A stretch of 64,000 bases of DNA from JAZKID01 sp963714065 (GCA_963714065.1 OY970226.1:682001-746000), one strand, 5' to 3'. Positions 15,196 to 22,805 are shown, counted from the stretch's first letter. Notes: generated by a model from the letters alone, not told the origin. Made by a program: numbers and translations.

Positions 15196-16858
15196 CCTTT
15201 CCGCACACGTCGTCTTGTGCGGAAAGATCGAAACGCTCTCCCGCTACTCTCTCGCCGCCAACTGATCTGCCGCCAAGCATAAGGCGCATGCCGTTTGGAA
15301 AGGCTTCCTGGCCTAATAGGACGGCCATACGGCCTATGATCTCAATTTCGCCGCCCTCGGGCGTGTGGTGGACGCGGATCGCTTCTACCAGGTCCCGCAG
15401 CGATCCGGCTGCTTCGGTGCAACCCTCTCTCACGCCGGCGGCAAGCGCGACGCGCAATTGTTCTAGCTGGACTGTATAGCGGCGCATGATTGCCGGATGC
15501 AGGGCAATGATATTTTCCTTTTCAGGAATTTTTGCCAGCTCGTCTTGAATGGCTTTTTTGTGCGCGACCTGTTCTTTCATTCGCGCGCCCAAAATATCTA
15601 CGTCGCCCACGCCCTTTGCTATGGCGTCGACCAGGCGAACAATCTCCCGTTCAATTTCTGCGACCTTGCTTTCAGCGCGATCGCGTAATTGGCCGTTCCG
15701 TGAAGCCAGCCGCTTGCGCTCATTGTGATAAGTTTTCACATATTCAGTAATCACCAGGGGATTTTTCAATTCATCGCGCAGCCCTTTAAGGACGCGGCTT
15801 TCGATTTTATGAAGATAATAAGTGTGCGGATCTGGACAAGTGTTGCTTTCATTCGCGCGCGTGCAGCGAATACGCTTGAAGCCCGATTTATCTGCGCCAA
15901 AAACAGACATACCGCTTCCGCATGCCCCGCATTTCAGCAAGCCGGATAAGATATGCTTTGGCTTACTCAGCTTTTGCGGGTGCGTTCCCTTATATCTTTT
16001 TTTGCGGCTTTGAACTTCGGCAAAATCTTCCTTTGAAATTATGGCGAGATCCGGCACGTCAACAGTCTGCCATTGATCAGACGGGTTCACGCGCGACACG
16101 CGCTTGCCAGTGTCAGGATCTTTCACCATGCGCACCTTGTTCCAAACAAGCCGGCCGGCATAGAGTTCGTTTTGCAGGATGCCATTGCCGCGCGCCATAT
16201 TGCCGTTAATTGTAGAGGCATTCCAGCTTTTGCCACGCGGCGGTTTCACGCTTTCAAGATTTAAGGCGTGTGCGATATCGCGCGGCGTCCGCCCTGCAAG
16301 GAAGGCTTTGTAGATCCTGCGCACGATCGCTGCTTCTTCTTCGTTGATGATGCGCTTGCCAGGATCGCCAGGGATACCCGCATAACCATAAGAGCGCCCG
16401 CCGGCGGATTGCCCGCTTCGGATTTTGCCAGCCAAGCCACGCCGCACCTTGTGCGCGTTATCTTCACGAAACATTTGACCTTGCAGCCCGCGCAAACCGA
16501 TCGTGATTGTGTTGGCGACGCCATCATGGACGGCGCGGATCTCGATGCCTAAAAAGTTAAAGCGCTCGTGCAGCCAGCTTAAATCGCCCATATTGCGGGA
16601 GAGGCGATCAAAAGCCTCGATAATCAACACATTAAATTTTTTATATCTGGCATCATCGACCAGGCGCGCCAGGCCGTCGCGCCCGAGCATGGAGCCGCCG
16701 GATCTGGCGCGGTCCTCATAGACACTGACGACTTCGATATCTTCTTTGGCCGCATACTGGCGGCAGAGCGCGATCTGATCTTCAATCGAATTTTCGTTTT
16801 GAAGGTCAGTCGAGAAGCGCGCGTAGATTGCGGCACGTTTCGTCGTCAAGCTCTCCAT
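15152..16858 (-). CDS. int: large serine recombinase (phage integrase)
   Basis: The N-terminal resolvase domain (residues about 7-150) has AIYARFSTD with the nucleophile Ser and EAFDRLSRN. It is followed by the recombinase DNA-binding domain and a zinc ribbon (CGACGSGMS...RIRCTRANESNTC), then a coiled-coil region (about residues 380-470). The chosen start is the ATG at 16858 (MESLTTKRA); the frame is open to 16888. The last 12-14 residues, REGFEPPT plus four more, are an antisense read-through of the tRNA and the stop is inside it. This is the product in the integrated state; across attP the tail would be different. It overlaps the small gene at 16806. Confidence 0.92.
   Translation of the reverse strand: MESLTTKRAAIYARFSTDLQNENSIEDQIALCRQYAAKEDIEVVSVYEDRARSGGSMLGRDGLARLVDDARYKKFNVLIIEAFDRLSRNMGDLSWLHERFNFLGIEIRAVHDGVANTITIGLRGLQGQMFREDNAHKVRRGLAGKIRSGQSAGGRSYGYAGIPGDPGKRIINEEEAAIVRRIYKAFLAGRTPRDIAHALNLESVKPPRGKSWNASTINGNMARGNGILQNELYAGRLVWNKVRMVKDPDTGKRVSRVNPSDQWQTVDVPDLAIISKEDFAEVQSRKKRYKGTHPQKLSKPKHILSGLLKCGACGSGMSVFGADKSGFKRIRCTRANESNTCPDPHTYYLHKIESRVLKGLRDELKNPLVITEYVKTYHNERKRLASRNGQLRDRAESKVAEIEREIVRLVDAIAKGVGDVDILGARMKEQVAHKKAIQDELAKIPEKENIIALHPAIMRRYTVQLEQLRVALAAGVREGCTEAAGSLRDLVEAIRVHHTPEGGEIEIIGRMAVLLGQEAFPNGMRLMLGGRSVGGERVAGERFDLSAQDDVCGKVVAREGFEPPTQGL
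15184..15208. other. attL
   Basis: The core CCCTCGCTACCA is the tRNA 3' end. It is followed by CCTTTCCGCACAC (15196-15208), which belongs to the phage. The same 25-base block occurs with one substitution at 58921-58945. Joined to the segment left of the 60812 core, the phage halves form a perfect 9-base inverted repeat (GTGCGGAAA / TTTCCGCAC) centred on the first two bases of the core, which is the geometry expected of a large serine integrase attP. Confidence 0.8.
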
Positions 16859-16976
16859 GCGCAGCCATTTCCTTGTCGTGGTCTTCACGCGCCGCCTGTA
16901 AAGCCAAGGCGCGCGCCAGCCGCAGTATTGCGGGGTCAGGGGTGCGGGGCAAGGCTTGCGCGGACTTTATCCTCAT
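16806..16976 (-). CDS. small conserved protein preceding the integrase
   Basis: This 56-residue protein is too short for a typical ORF caller. Its central helix RALALQAAREDHD and the end NLRALLD are shared with the 51-residue product at 59046-59201 (which has RALALQAAREDHD and NLQKILID). The start overlaps the previous stop (ATGA) and the 3' part overlaps the integrase start by about 50 bases in another frame. Position and conservation suggest a role linked to the integrase, for example in directionality control, but this is inference. No DNA-binding motif is obvious. Confidence 0.75.
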   Translation of the reverse strand: MRIKSAQALPRTPDPAILRLARALALQAAREDHDKEMAAHGELDDETCRNLRALLD

Positions 16977-17122
16977 GCGACTGCCTGGGGTGCCGCCGGC
17001 GGCACAATGAAAGGCTTGCGCTCGAGCAATTTGAAATACTGGTCGCGGGGTATGGAATCCACGAAATCATCCCAGGCGTCGCGCGGTGCTGCCGGTGCTA
17101 CGATCGACGGCGCGGCGCTCAT
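16973..17122 (-). CDS. small protein in the integrase operon
   Basis: This 49-residue protein (MSAAPSIVAP..., ending PFIVPPAAPQAVA) has no recognised domain. The start at 17122 is set by the ATGA-type overlap with the gene at 17119-17370; a longer frame to 17221 would read back into that gene. Its stop overlaps the start of the next gene at 16976. The chain of 4-base overlaps supports real translation. Confidence 0.55.
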   Translation of the reverse strand: MSAAPSIVAPAAPRDAWDDFVDSIPRDQYFKLLERKPFIVPPAAPQAVA

Positions 17123-17370
17123 TGATCTTTTCCTTTGGAGATCGCTATGGAAACAATCATTGAAGCAAAAAATAAACACAGACCGCACATGGCGACAGTT
17201 TTGGGAAAATCTAAAACCCATTTGTCAAATATGAAGCCGTGAAAAATAAGCGCTATCATTAAAACCGTAACTGCAAAGCTGCCAAAGAAAACGACAAGCC
17301 CCGCAATGAAGGCAAGCGACAGGAATTTTTCTAATCCCGATTGCCGCATAAATTTTTCTTCTTCGCTCAT
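17119..17370 (-). CDS. small membrane protein, two transmembrane helices
   Basis: This 83-residue protein has two hydrophobic segments (about residues 17-47, possibly a long or bent helix, and 57-78), with a basic C-terminus (SKGKDQ). There is no recognised family. It overlaps the genes on both sides by 4 bases in the leftward lysogeny operon. Superinfection exclusion proteins are often of this form, but nothing here proves it. Confidence 0.6.
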   Translation of the reverse strand: MSEEEKFMRQSGLEKFLSLAFIAGLVVFFGSFAVTVLMIALIFHGFIFDKWVLDFPKTVAMCGLCLFFASMIVSIAISKGKDQ

Positions 17371-18545
17371 GCGGCACCCACAAGCGCCGGCATATCGTTG
17401 TGTTCGCGTCCGTCGAGCTGGCGACCTGCTGATTTTTTGCCGACACGTTCAATCCAGTAAGCGCCTGAATTGATATGCGGCTGGTGTTCAACGCCATCAT
17501 AAAAATAGCCGTCGCGGTAAAGGACGCCTTCAAATGGAAAATCTTTGCCCGCGCACGTTCCTACGTCTTCATCCGATCCATACTCGGAAGGATATTGCGG
17601 AAACTGCGGTTGGTATGCACCCCATTGCTTGAAGAAGAAGCTAACGCCGGCTGCGGCACACTGATTGCGCAAGCCGCGCGCCCAATCGGGATGCATAGGC
17701 CGCGCGCCAGGTCCGCTTTCGCCGCCGACGATCACCCAATCAAGAGAGACATAACCATCACGGCGGGGCTGGCCGCAGATCGTCACCGTGCCGCGCCCTT
17801 TGCAATGATAACAGGTGCCTTTCGGCCAGCGCGCCAGCATGCCGGTGCCGCCGCATAAATCGCAATGATCCTGCCGGAAGCGGAGATCTATCGCGCCCAA
17901 AAGCGGTTCGGCTGAAATAAAGCGCACGGCTGCCGGCGTCGCCAGCAATTCGGGAATGCGTTCATCAGCGCGCTTCTGATCTTCCGTTGAAACGCCAAGC
18001 CATACGTTCGGAAGCGGCAGCGCAAAAACCGGCAGCTTACGCTTTTCATGGCGCGCGCGATTGTATTCCTTCAAGAGTTCGTTGCCAAGAATGCGATCGA
18101 GGCCGCAGCCATTTTGAAGATTTTGGTTTACATATCTGCGCATTCGATCGGCGCGCTTTGTAAGCACCTGGAACGTATGCTGCGGACAAAGCGCCATGAT
18201 CGCAAAAATTTTATCAATCCAATAATCGGGCACGTCCTCATGAAAGAGATCGCCCATCGAATTGACGAAGATAGTGCGCGGGCGTTTCCAGCGAAGCGGC
18301 TGCGTAAAGATGCGCTCGGGCGCGAAGGCCAGCTTGCCCGTCCATACTGTGTTGCCATTCACGATTTTCGTTGTGTCGGCGTAATGTGATTTTGCGCCGT
18401 TTGGATAAGCGCCTTCGTGCATGCGCTCGATGCGCGCCGCTTGCTTCATGGCGTAACAATTCGTGCAGCCAGGCGACACGATCGAGCAGCCGACGATCGG
18501 ATTCCACGTCGCTTGCGTCCATTCGATACCTGTTTTGTCAGCCAT
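17367..18545 (-). CDS. phage Gp37/Gp68-type protein (DUF5131) with a zinc-finger-like insertion
   Basis: The N-terminus TGIEWTQATWNPIVGC..SPGCTNCYAM is the signature of DUF5131, a phage family with an early Cys cluster reminiscent of radical-SAM proteins; later motifs NSMGDLFHE, LTKRADRM, NVWLGVS and WVIVGGESG-GARPM also fit. An inserted segment has two CxxCxGxG-like elements (CDLCGGTGM and CYHCKGRGT), as in DnaJ zinc fingers. The enzymatic role is unknown. The start is the ATG at 18545 (MADKTGIEW); the gene overlaps its neighbours on both sides. Confidence 0.85.
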   Translation of the reverse strand: MADKTGIEWTQATWNPIVGCSIVSPGCTNCYAMKQAARIERMHEGAYPNGAKSHYADTTKIVNGNTVWTGKLAFAPERIFTQPLRWKRPRTIFVNSMGDLFHEDVPDYWIDKIFAIMALCPQHTFQVLTKRADRMRRYVNQNLQNGCGLDRILGNELLKEYNRARHEKRKLPVFALPLPNVWLGVSTEDQKRADERIPELLATPAAVRFISAEPLLGAIDLRFRQDHCDLCGGTGMLARWPKGTCYHCKGRGTVTICGQPRRDGYVSLDWVIVGGESGPGARPMHPDWARGLRNQCAAAGVSFFFKQWGAYQPQFPQYPSEYGSDEDVGTCAGKDFPFEGVLYRDGYFYDGVEHQPHINSGAYWIERVGKKSAGRQLDGREHNDMPALVGAA

Positions 18546-18783
18546 TAGATTCAATCTCTTCAAAGAACCAGGCGACGGGGAGATCTAGCGTCTTGGCAAT
18601 CACCACCAGGCTTGCGCAACTAACGCGATTTGATCCGTTCTCATATTTTTGGATTTGCTGAAAAGTGACGTTTAGCGGTTCGCCAAGTTTTTCCTGCGAC
18701 AATTTCTTTTTAATGCGTCCGCGTCGAATGCGCTGACCAATTTGAATATTGATCTCATGTAAATTCATAGCGGCATCGGCCAT
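18538..18783 (-). CDS. XRE-family helix-turn-helix regulator
   Basis: The protein has one XRE HTH (IGQRIRRGRIKKKLSQEKLGEPLNVTFQQIQKYENGSNR as the region, with the recognition helix about TFQQIQKYE) and a short C-terminal helix region ending AWFFEEIESNG. Such proteins bind operators as dimers. I start at the ATG at 18783 (MADAAMNLHEI); the ATG at 18768 is possible. It overlaps the 34-residue membrane protein upstream and the DUF5131 gene downstream. Confidence 0.85.
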   Translation of the reverse strand: MADAAMNLHEINIQIGQRIRRGRIKKKLSQEKLGEPLNVTFQQIQKYENGSNRVSCASLVVIAKTLDLPVAWFFEEIESNG

Positions 18784-18869
18784 AGAAAATAAATTGCGAC
18801 GCCGGCGGCGAGCGTGAACGCTGGAAAGATCAGCCAGCCATGACAATCATCGTCGTCGAAGTCGCTCAT
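18765..18869 (-). CDS. very small membrane protein
   Basis: This 34-residue frame (begins MSDFDDDDCHGW and ends FLWPMPL) has an acidic N-terminus and one hydrophobic helix. It overlaps the start of the XRE gene by 19 bases in the same direction and lies 7 bases after the stop of the next upstream gene. Only its place in a chain of overlapping genes and the clean TM helix support it. Confidence 0.4.
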   Translation of the reverse strand: MSDFDDDDCHGWLIFPAFTLAAGVAIYFLWPMPL

Positions 18870-18876
18870 GCCGGCC

Positions 18877-19026
18877 TCACTGTTCATCCATGAAGCGGCC
18901 AAAAGAATTGAAGGCGATCAGAAGCCAAAGGCATGTGACTACGGCTTGCGAAACGTGCATGCCGCGCGCCGTAGCGACCCCCATAACAAGGGCGGTGGCT
19001 GCGGCAATACCGTGACCCCATTTCAT
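18877..19026 (-). CDS. small membrane protein
   Basis: This 49-residue protein begins MKWGHGIAAATALVMGVATARG and has two short hydrophobic segments, residues about 5-22 and 30-45. It starts at 19026 in an ATGA overlap with the upstream gene (19023-19217). The family is not recognised. The overlaps and hydrophobicity support translation. Confidence 0.45.
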   Translation of the reverse strand: MKWGHGIAAATALVMGVATARGMHVSQAVVTCLWLLIAFNSFGRFMDEQ

Positions 19027-19217
19027 GCTGCAAGCGCCAGTTCGGGCGGCGCGGCGCGCAATGCGCGGACCTGGACAAGCACAGGATCTAGATGCGCTTT
19101 AATGTCGGTAAAAGAATAACCGCCGCGCATAAGGGCGATCATAGCGGCATCGTCCTGGATAGCGCCCTTACAGGCGTCTAGGACCGTTTTAACCATGCAG
19201 CAATCAGGGAAGGACAT
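19023..19217 (-). CDS. small phage protein, first gene of the leftward operon
   Basis: This 64-residue protein has two Cys near the N-terminus (SFPDCCMVK) and a helical body. The start at 19217 has a GGAG ribosome binding site 9 bases upstream; a longer frame to 19280 lacks one. It appears to be the first gene of the leftward series that ends in the integrase, so its promoter should lie within 19218-19430. No function is recognised. Confidence 0.5.
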   Translation of the reverse strand: MSFPDCCMVKTVLDACKGAIQDDAAMIALMRGGYSFTDIKAHLDPVLVQVRALRAAPPELALAA

Positions 19218-19571
19218 GACGGGAAACTCCAACAGGATGATTCGCGTCAGCATTGTAATTGAGCCGGTGAAAACCTGCAAGTGTGACGGTTTTCTAAGTC
19301 ACAAATTGAGGTAAACCGCCGTCATAACCGCCGAAAACGGGCATATATGCACAACTTGGACTTGTGGACAACTCCAAAAATCCACCGGCAGGATATGGGA
19401 AAGGTCGGAATCGAAATACTGTAAGGCTTATGCAATACTTTTGGCTAGTCTTAAACCTTGCCCAAATTGTCCTGCCTCTTGGCGCGCTTCTTTTTATCTA
19501 TATCCGCGCCCGTTTTTTTAGAAAAAGAAAGCGCCACCACCCTAAGCCTGGGCATAGGCAACTGCGTTAAA
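19218..19571. other. 354-base intergenic region with possible operator and a weak ORF
   Basis: The region between the leftward operon and the repressor gene carries an inverted repeat GTGAC-10-GTCAC near 19281-19300 and direct copies of an ACCGCCGT-type element, also seen near 20310 in the repressor leader, which may be operators. A rightward frame 19364-19570 (GTG start; ATG at 19430) has one transmembrane helix and a basic tail; I regard it as a possible 46-68 residue membrane protein, not a firm gene. Confidence 0.35.
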
Positions 19572-20276
19572 TTAGTTGTTTTCATCTGGCGTATCGCCAG
19601 CGCGCCAGGGTCTTGCAGATCCTACGACGACGCCCTTTATCATCACGCGATCGTTGTCCACCAAAAGCGGCTTGAAGGCCGCAGCTTCCAAAGCCGCCGC
19701 GACAAGGAATGGCGGATCAAAAAGCCGAAAAACTGTTTCTGCGCTTCCGTCGCGCCGTTGCATTACTTTTGCGCACACGACGTCGCCGGCGCGCGCCGTG
19801 GCCGCAATCCCGTTTGTATCGACGACTAGGAGGTCGCCAGGCAAATAGCCGGCCATTTCCAGGGCGCGGGCTTTCAAACGCCAAGGCTCGACGGAAGTGC
19901 GCCCCGCCTTCAATATCTTCCAAAGCGCTTCAAGTTCGGCTGCGCTATTGCTTGGATCTATCAACTCGCCTTCTTCAAAATTAGCGAATGAGCGCTCGTC
20001 CGTTCCGAAGCCCAAAGAGCTGCGGTGACGTTTTGAAAAATACTCGTCCGGTCCTGGCACCTTGTAAAAATCGCACAAGGCTTGGATGACCAAATTCGAA
20101 AGGGTGTTATGATAATCGTCCTTAAATAAACGAGTGAGAGTCGTTTCACCTAAGCCGGCATTTGTCGCCAATGGCGTCAGCTTTAAGCCCGTCGAGCGTT
20201 GCAGCTCCTTTATCCAGGCGCGGTGCTTTTCCTGAAGCGCTTTTTTTGCGTCGGTTTTCTTTACTGGTTTACTCAT
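19572..20276 (-). CDS. phage repressor-like protein with HTH and degenerate S24 domain
   Basis: This 234-residue protein has an N-terminal HTH region (GLKLTPLATNAGLGETTLTRLF, residues about 23-45) and a C-terminal LexA/S24-like fold (ALEMAGYLPGDLLVVD...AGDVVCAKV...ETVFRLF). The usual catalytic Ser-Met and Lys of the S24 dyad are not at their expected places, so self-cleavage is doubtful. I start at the ATG at 20276 (MSKPVKKTDA). It is divergent from the cro-like gene at 20434, which is the classical immunity layout. Confidence 0.8.
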   Translation of the reverse strand: MSKPVKKTDAKKALQEKHRAWIKELQRSTGLKLTPLATNAGLGETTLTRLFKDDYHNTLSNLVIQALCDFYKVPGPDEYFSKRHRSSLGFGTDERSFANFEEGELIDPSNSAAELEALWKILKAGRTSVEPWRLKARALEMAGYLPGDLLVVDTNGIAATARAGDVVCAKVMQRRDGSAETVFRLFDPPFLVAAALEAAAFKPLLVDNDRVMIKGVVVGSARPWRAGDTPDENN

Positions 20277-20433
20277 AATGGCCTGCCTCCGCCATTGACT
20301 GACGGAACCGCCGTTAATAGCGGGCAGATCATGCATCAAATCTGTCTTGTTAATTACCGCATACATTGCCGTTGACGTCCGTCTTCGAGTCAGGCCCAAT
20401 CCGTCACTATTGCAGGTTTAGGGCCTATACCCA
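20277..20433. promoter_or_regulatory. divergent immunity-region promoters (inferred)
   Basis: This 157-base gap separates the leftward repressor and the rightward cro-like gene and must hold both promoters and the operators. It includes a GACTGACGGAACCGCCG-type segment and several CCGTC/GACGG half-sites. I cannot assign exact -35/-10 boxes. Confidence 0.45.
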
Positions 20434-20715
20434 ATGGAATCAAGCGAATTAGCGAAGCGCGCTGCGGAAATAAGGCTCTCCCATAAAGCCATAAGCGAAC
20501 AATCCGGCATCTACGAAGACACGGTCGGCAGGACATTGCGGGAAGATACTGACCCGCGCGGCTCGACAATTAGGGGCATCCAAGACGCAATTATCGCGGA
20601 AGAAAAGAAGCTATTAGCTTATTTAATTCAATTACATCCTGACGCCGCTATTCAGATTTTATCGGAACCGAAGCCGCCCGCCTTAAAGTTTTCAGAGGCG
20701 GTTGCTTCATGCTGA
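20434..20715 (+). CDS. Cro-like small HTH protein
   Basis: This 93-residue protein is the first rightward gene and faces the repressor gene. The region RLSHKAISEQSGIYEDTVGRTL reads as an HTH with the recognition helix at about residues 28-37. Position and size suggest a Cro-type or early regulator. Its end overlaps the next gene by 7 bases. Confidence 0.6.
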   Translation: MESSELAKRAAEIRLSHKAISEQSGIYEDTVGRTLREDTDPRGSTIRGIQDAIIAEEKKLLAYLIQLHPDAAIQILSEPKPPALKFSEAVASC

Positions 20716-21140
20716 CCTGGTGCCCCAAAGACCGCAGCCTGACCATAGAGAACAAGCGCGGGCGCTTTGGCCGTGCCTTGCGGGATCTGGACGCGCGAGT
20801 CTTCGATGCGTTGTGGAATGCGCGCGGGGAATTTGTCGCTGATGAAGCAATCGCCGCACACGCGCGAACCTCAATTCTTGAAATGCAGAACGCAATTGGG
20901 CGTTTGAACGGCGTTCTTCGCCATTTCGATTGCTTCATCGTCTCGCACCGGCCTTCGCCGCGTCACTACCAATTCATTTCAGACGAGTTTCGCGCAGACC
21001 TCTCCACGACGGCTACGCAACCGGCACCGCCAGCTAATTCGGGCGCAGAACCCGTTCCTGCGGCGGTGTCGGATAATTTTTCACTTGGGGGACGTGTATG
21101 TCAGGACAACAAACAAAATTGCAGCAACTCGCCGCCATAG
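20709..21140 (+). CDS. winged-helix-like early protein
   Basis: This 143-residue protein has a winged-helix-like block (LDARVFDALWNARGEFVADEAIAAHAR... followed by MQNAIGRLNGVLRHF and a strand pair SHRPSPRHYQF), similar in layout to the OmpR-type DNA-binding domain. The C-terminal third is Pro/Ala rich and probably disordered. It overlaps the genes on both sides (7 and 43 bases). Role in early gene control is inferred. Confidence 0.55.
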   Translation: MLTWCPKDRSLTIENKRGRFGRALRDLDARVFDALWNARGEFVADEAIAAHARTSILEMQNAIGRLNGVLRHFDCFIVSHRPSPRHYQFISDEFRADLSTTATQPAPPANSGAEPVPAAVSDNFSLGGRVCQDNKQNCSNSPP

Positions 21141-21439
21141 CGCGGAAGGGCGAACAGCTTGCCGAAGAATGGGTGAATGGTGGGGACCAGCGTCAGATCA
21201 AGGACGCAGCCTGGGCGCTTGGCCAGGAAGTCCGCGAAATAAATCCCGAACGCGGTGACGATGATCGTGAGCTGGTGATCGACGGCATCAAGGCGAACAA
21301 ACTCTTGATCGAAGCCATACGCACCGCAGCTTTCAGCCGCAGCCTATTCCGCACGAAAGCAAAGTCGGCGTTGCTTTGCTGCGTCGAGCTGACGCGCGCG
21401 GCTTGCCCCATCGAAAGGGCGGCCAATGATAAATCCTGA
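21098..21439 (+). CDS. hypothetical early phage protein
   Basis: This 113-residue protein starts at ATG 21098 with a GGGG-type ribosome binding site. It is largely helical and charged in the first half (EQLAEEWVNGGDQRQIKDAAWALGQEV as the general region). No family is recognised. It overlaps both neighbours. Confidence 0.55.
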   Translation: MSGQQTKLQQLAAIARKGEQLAEEWVNGGDQRQIKDAAWALGQEVREINPERGDDDRELVIDGIKANKLLIEAIRTAAFSRSLFRTKAKSALLCCVELTRAACPIERAANDKS

Positions 21440-21731
21440 AACGTGCGAAATTACCGCCGCGACGCGGACCTTAGCCCTGGCCGACACGATCGGCCATTCG
21501 CTTACGACCGAAGACATGCACGGCCAGGCAAGGGCGGCGCTGATCGATCTTTCCGCATGCAAGGACTGCGAGATCCGCCGGCGCGCAATCGCGCTTGCCG
21601 AACGCATGGTCGCGTTGTCGTGCGCGCACGGCGAAAGCGTCAGCGAAGCCACGCTGCGCGTCGGCGAAGCAACCGAAGCCCTGCGCGCGGTCCTTAACCT
21701 GGCGCGCATGGGTTTGGGGCAAGCGGCATGA
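21426..21731 (+). CDS. hypothetical early phage protein
   Basis: This 101-residue, Ala-rich helical protein has several Cys (ACKDCEIRRR, SCAHGES). No family is recognised. It starts within the end of the previous gene and ends in an ATGA overlap with the DUF7220-type gene. Confidence 0.5.
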   Translation: MINPETCEITAATRTLALADTIGHSLTTEDMHGQARAALIDLSACKDCEIRRRAIALAERMVALSCAHGESVSEATLRVGEATEALRAVLNLARMGLGQAA

Positions 21732-21964
21732 AGCAATCCCGCATCATGTCTTTGGTTGAATCGGTGACGAATGTCGCGGTCGGCTTCGGTATCGCATGCA
21801 CGGCGCAAGCCTGGCTTTTCAGGGCTTACGGGCTGCACATCACGACCGGCCAAAATCTCACGATCGGCGGCGTCTTAACGATCGTTTCCGTTCTTCGCTC
21901 ATTCACCCTGCGCCGGATCTTCGAAATTTTCCGCATGCGCCAGATCCAAAGGACGCGGCCATGA
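21728..21964 (+). CDS. small phage membrane protein (DUF7220-type)
   Basis: This 78-residue protein has two membrane segments (residues about 12-32 and 40-60) and the pattern MSLVESV.N..VGFG followed by LT.GQNL.IGGVLTIVSVLRS, which is typical of a widespread phage/plasmid membrane-protein family. The C-terminus is basic (RMRQIQRTRP). It is linked to both neighbours by 4-base overlaps. Confidence 0.7.
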   Translation: MKQSRIMSLVESVTNVAVGFGIACTAQAWLFRAYGLHITTGQNLTIGGVLTIVSVLRSFTLRRIFEIFRMRQIQRTRP

Positions 21965-22194
21965 AACCTTCTTCCAAAAAAAGCGCGCTCACAAACGCCA
22001 GCTTTTCAGCGATCGCCATGCGCATTGCGCAAAAGGCGTGTTCCTGGGCTGCGGACCCGATGCAGGGGATCAGCGACTCCACGATGCCGGCTGCCGGCGT
22101 GATCGCGCAAACGAAAGCGGAAAGATTTTGCGCCGACATCAAGGTGCATTTGGATTTGATCGAACGACTTGCTGCCGGCGAACGAGAAGGATGA
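21961..22194 (+). CDS. hypothetical early phage protein
   Basis: This 77-residue protein begins MKPSSKKSALTNASFS and ends in a helical segment with ERFCADIKVHLDLIERLAAGE. No family is recognised. It overlaps the previous stop and lies 4 bases before the next start. Confidence 0.5.
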   Translation: MKPSSKKSALTNASFSAIAMRIAQKACSWAADPMQGISDSTMPAAGVIAQTKAERFCADIKVHLDLIERLAAGEREG

Positions 22195-22198
22195 ACAC

Positions 22199-22498
22199 AT
22201 GAACCGCGACACATACGAAAAACTATCAATGCACCCGCGCCGCGATCGCGGACGCTTCGGCGACAATGAGTATTCGGCGCCTAGAGCAAACGAGCAATAT
22301 AAATCCGATCTTGTCGACGTCGTGCTGATCCTGCGCACCGACAAGCGCCCGCATTCCTTGGCGGTGAACGATCCGGCGAAAGCAGACGCGCCGTGGATCT
22401 TCTTGCCGAAAGCCGAAATCGAATACGAAACCCGCGCCGGCGGCAGCGTGAAAGTCACGATGCCGGAATGGTTGGCGAAGGAAAAAGGTTTGTTGTGA
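22199..22498 (+). CDS. hypothetical early phage protein
   Basis: This 99-residue protein has an Arg/Asp-rich N-terminus and a beta-rich second half (WIFLPKAEIEYE...SVKVTMPEWLAKEKGLL). This second half resembles small phage proteins of unknown role. ATG 22199 follows an AGGATGAAC-type ribosome binding site. Confidence 0.55.
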   Translation: MNRDTYEKLSMHPRRDRGRFGDNEYSAPRANEQYKSDLVDVVLILRTDKRPHSLAVNDPAKADAPWIFLPKAEIEYETRAGGSVKVTMPEWLAKEKGLL

Positions 22499-22524
22499 GC
22501 GTCCAAAACCAAAGGAGAAAGTGC

Positions 22525-22797
22525 ATGTCTAAAAAGAAAACATCGAAACAGGCAGACGGCTTCAAGTTCAAGTTAGGTGATCTTGTAAAGACCGCCGAAA
22601 AAAAGAAGCCGATTGCGGCCAGCTCTGCCGATTCCTGTCATACCTTGGGATCGCTAACGTGCAGTCCCGAGCTGACAGTTATTGCGCGCGCTGAATATAT
22701 CGCGCCTAAAAAATATAACTACCTTGTCGCTAATCGGTCGCCGGCTGGCGGCTATGCGGAAATTTGGGTCGATCAAGCGGACCTGGAAGCGGCCTAG
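22525..22797 (+). CDS. hypothetical early phage protein
   Basis: This 90-residue protein starts at ATG 22525 with an AGGAGA ribosome binding site. It has a basic N-terminus (MSKKKTSKQ) and a beta-rich SH3-like appearance (FKLGDLVKT...ELTVIARAEYIAPKKYNYLV...WVDQADLE), as in small phage proteins with an N-terminal KOW/SH3-type fold. No function is known. Confidence 0.55.
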   Translation: MSKKKTSKQADGFKFKLGDLVKTAEKKKPIAASSADSCHTLGSLTCSPELTVIARAEYIAPKKYNYLVANRSPAGGYAEIWVDQADLEAA

Positions 22798-22805
22798 AGC
22801 AGACA

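Noticed and set aside
19364..19570. Firm gene call for the GTG-started 68-residue frame
   Set aside because: Weak start, no operon context and no family; mentioned only within the intergenic entry.
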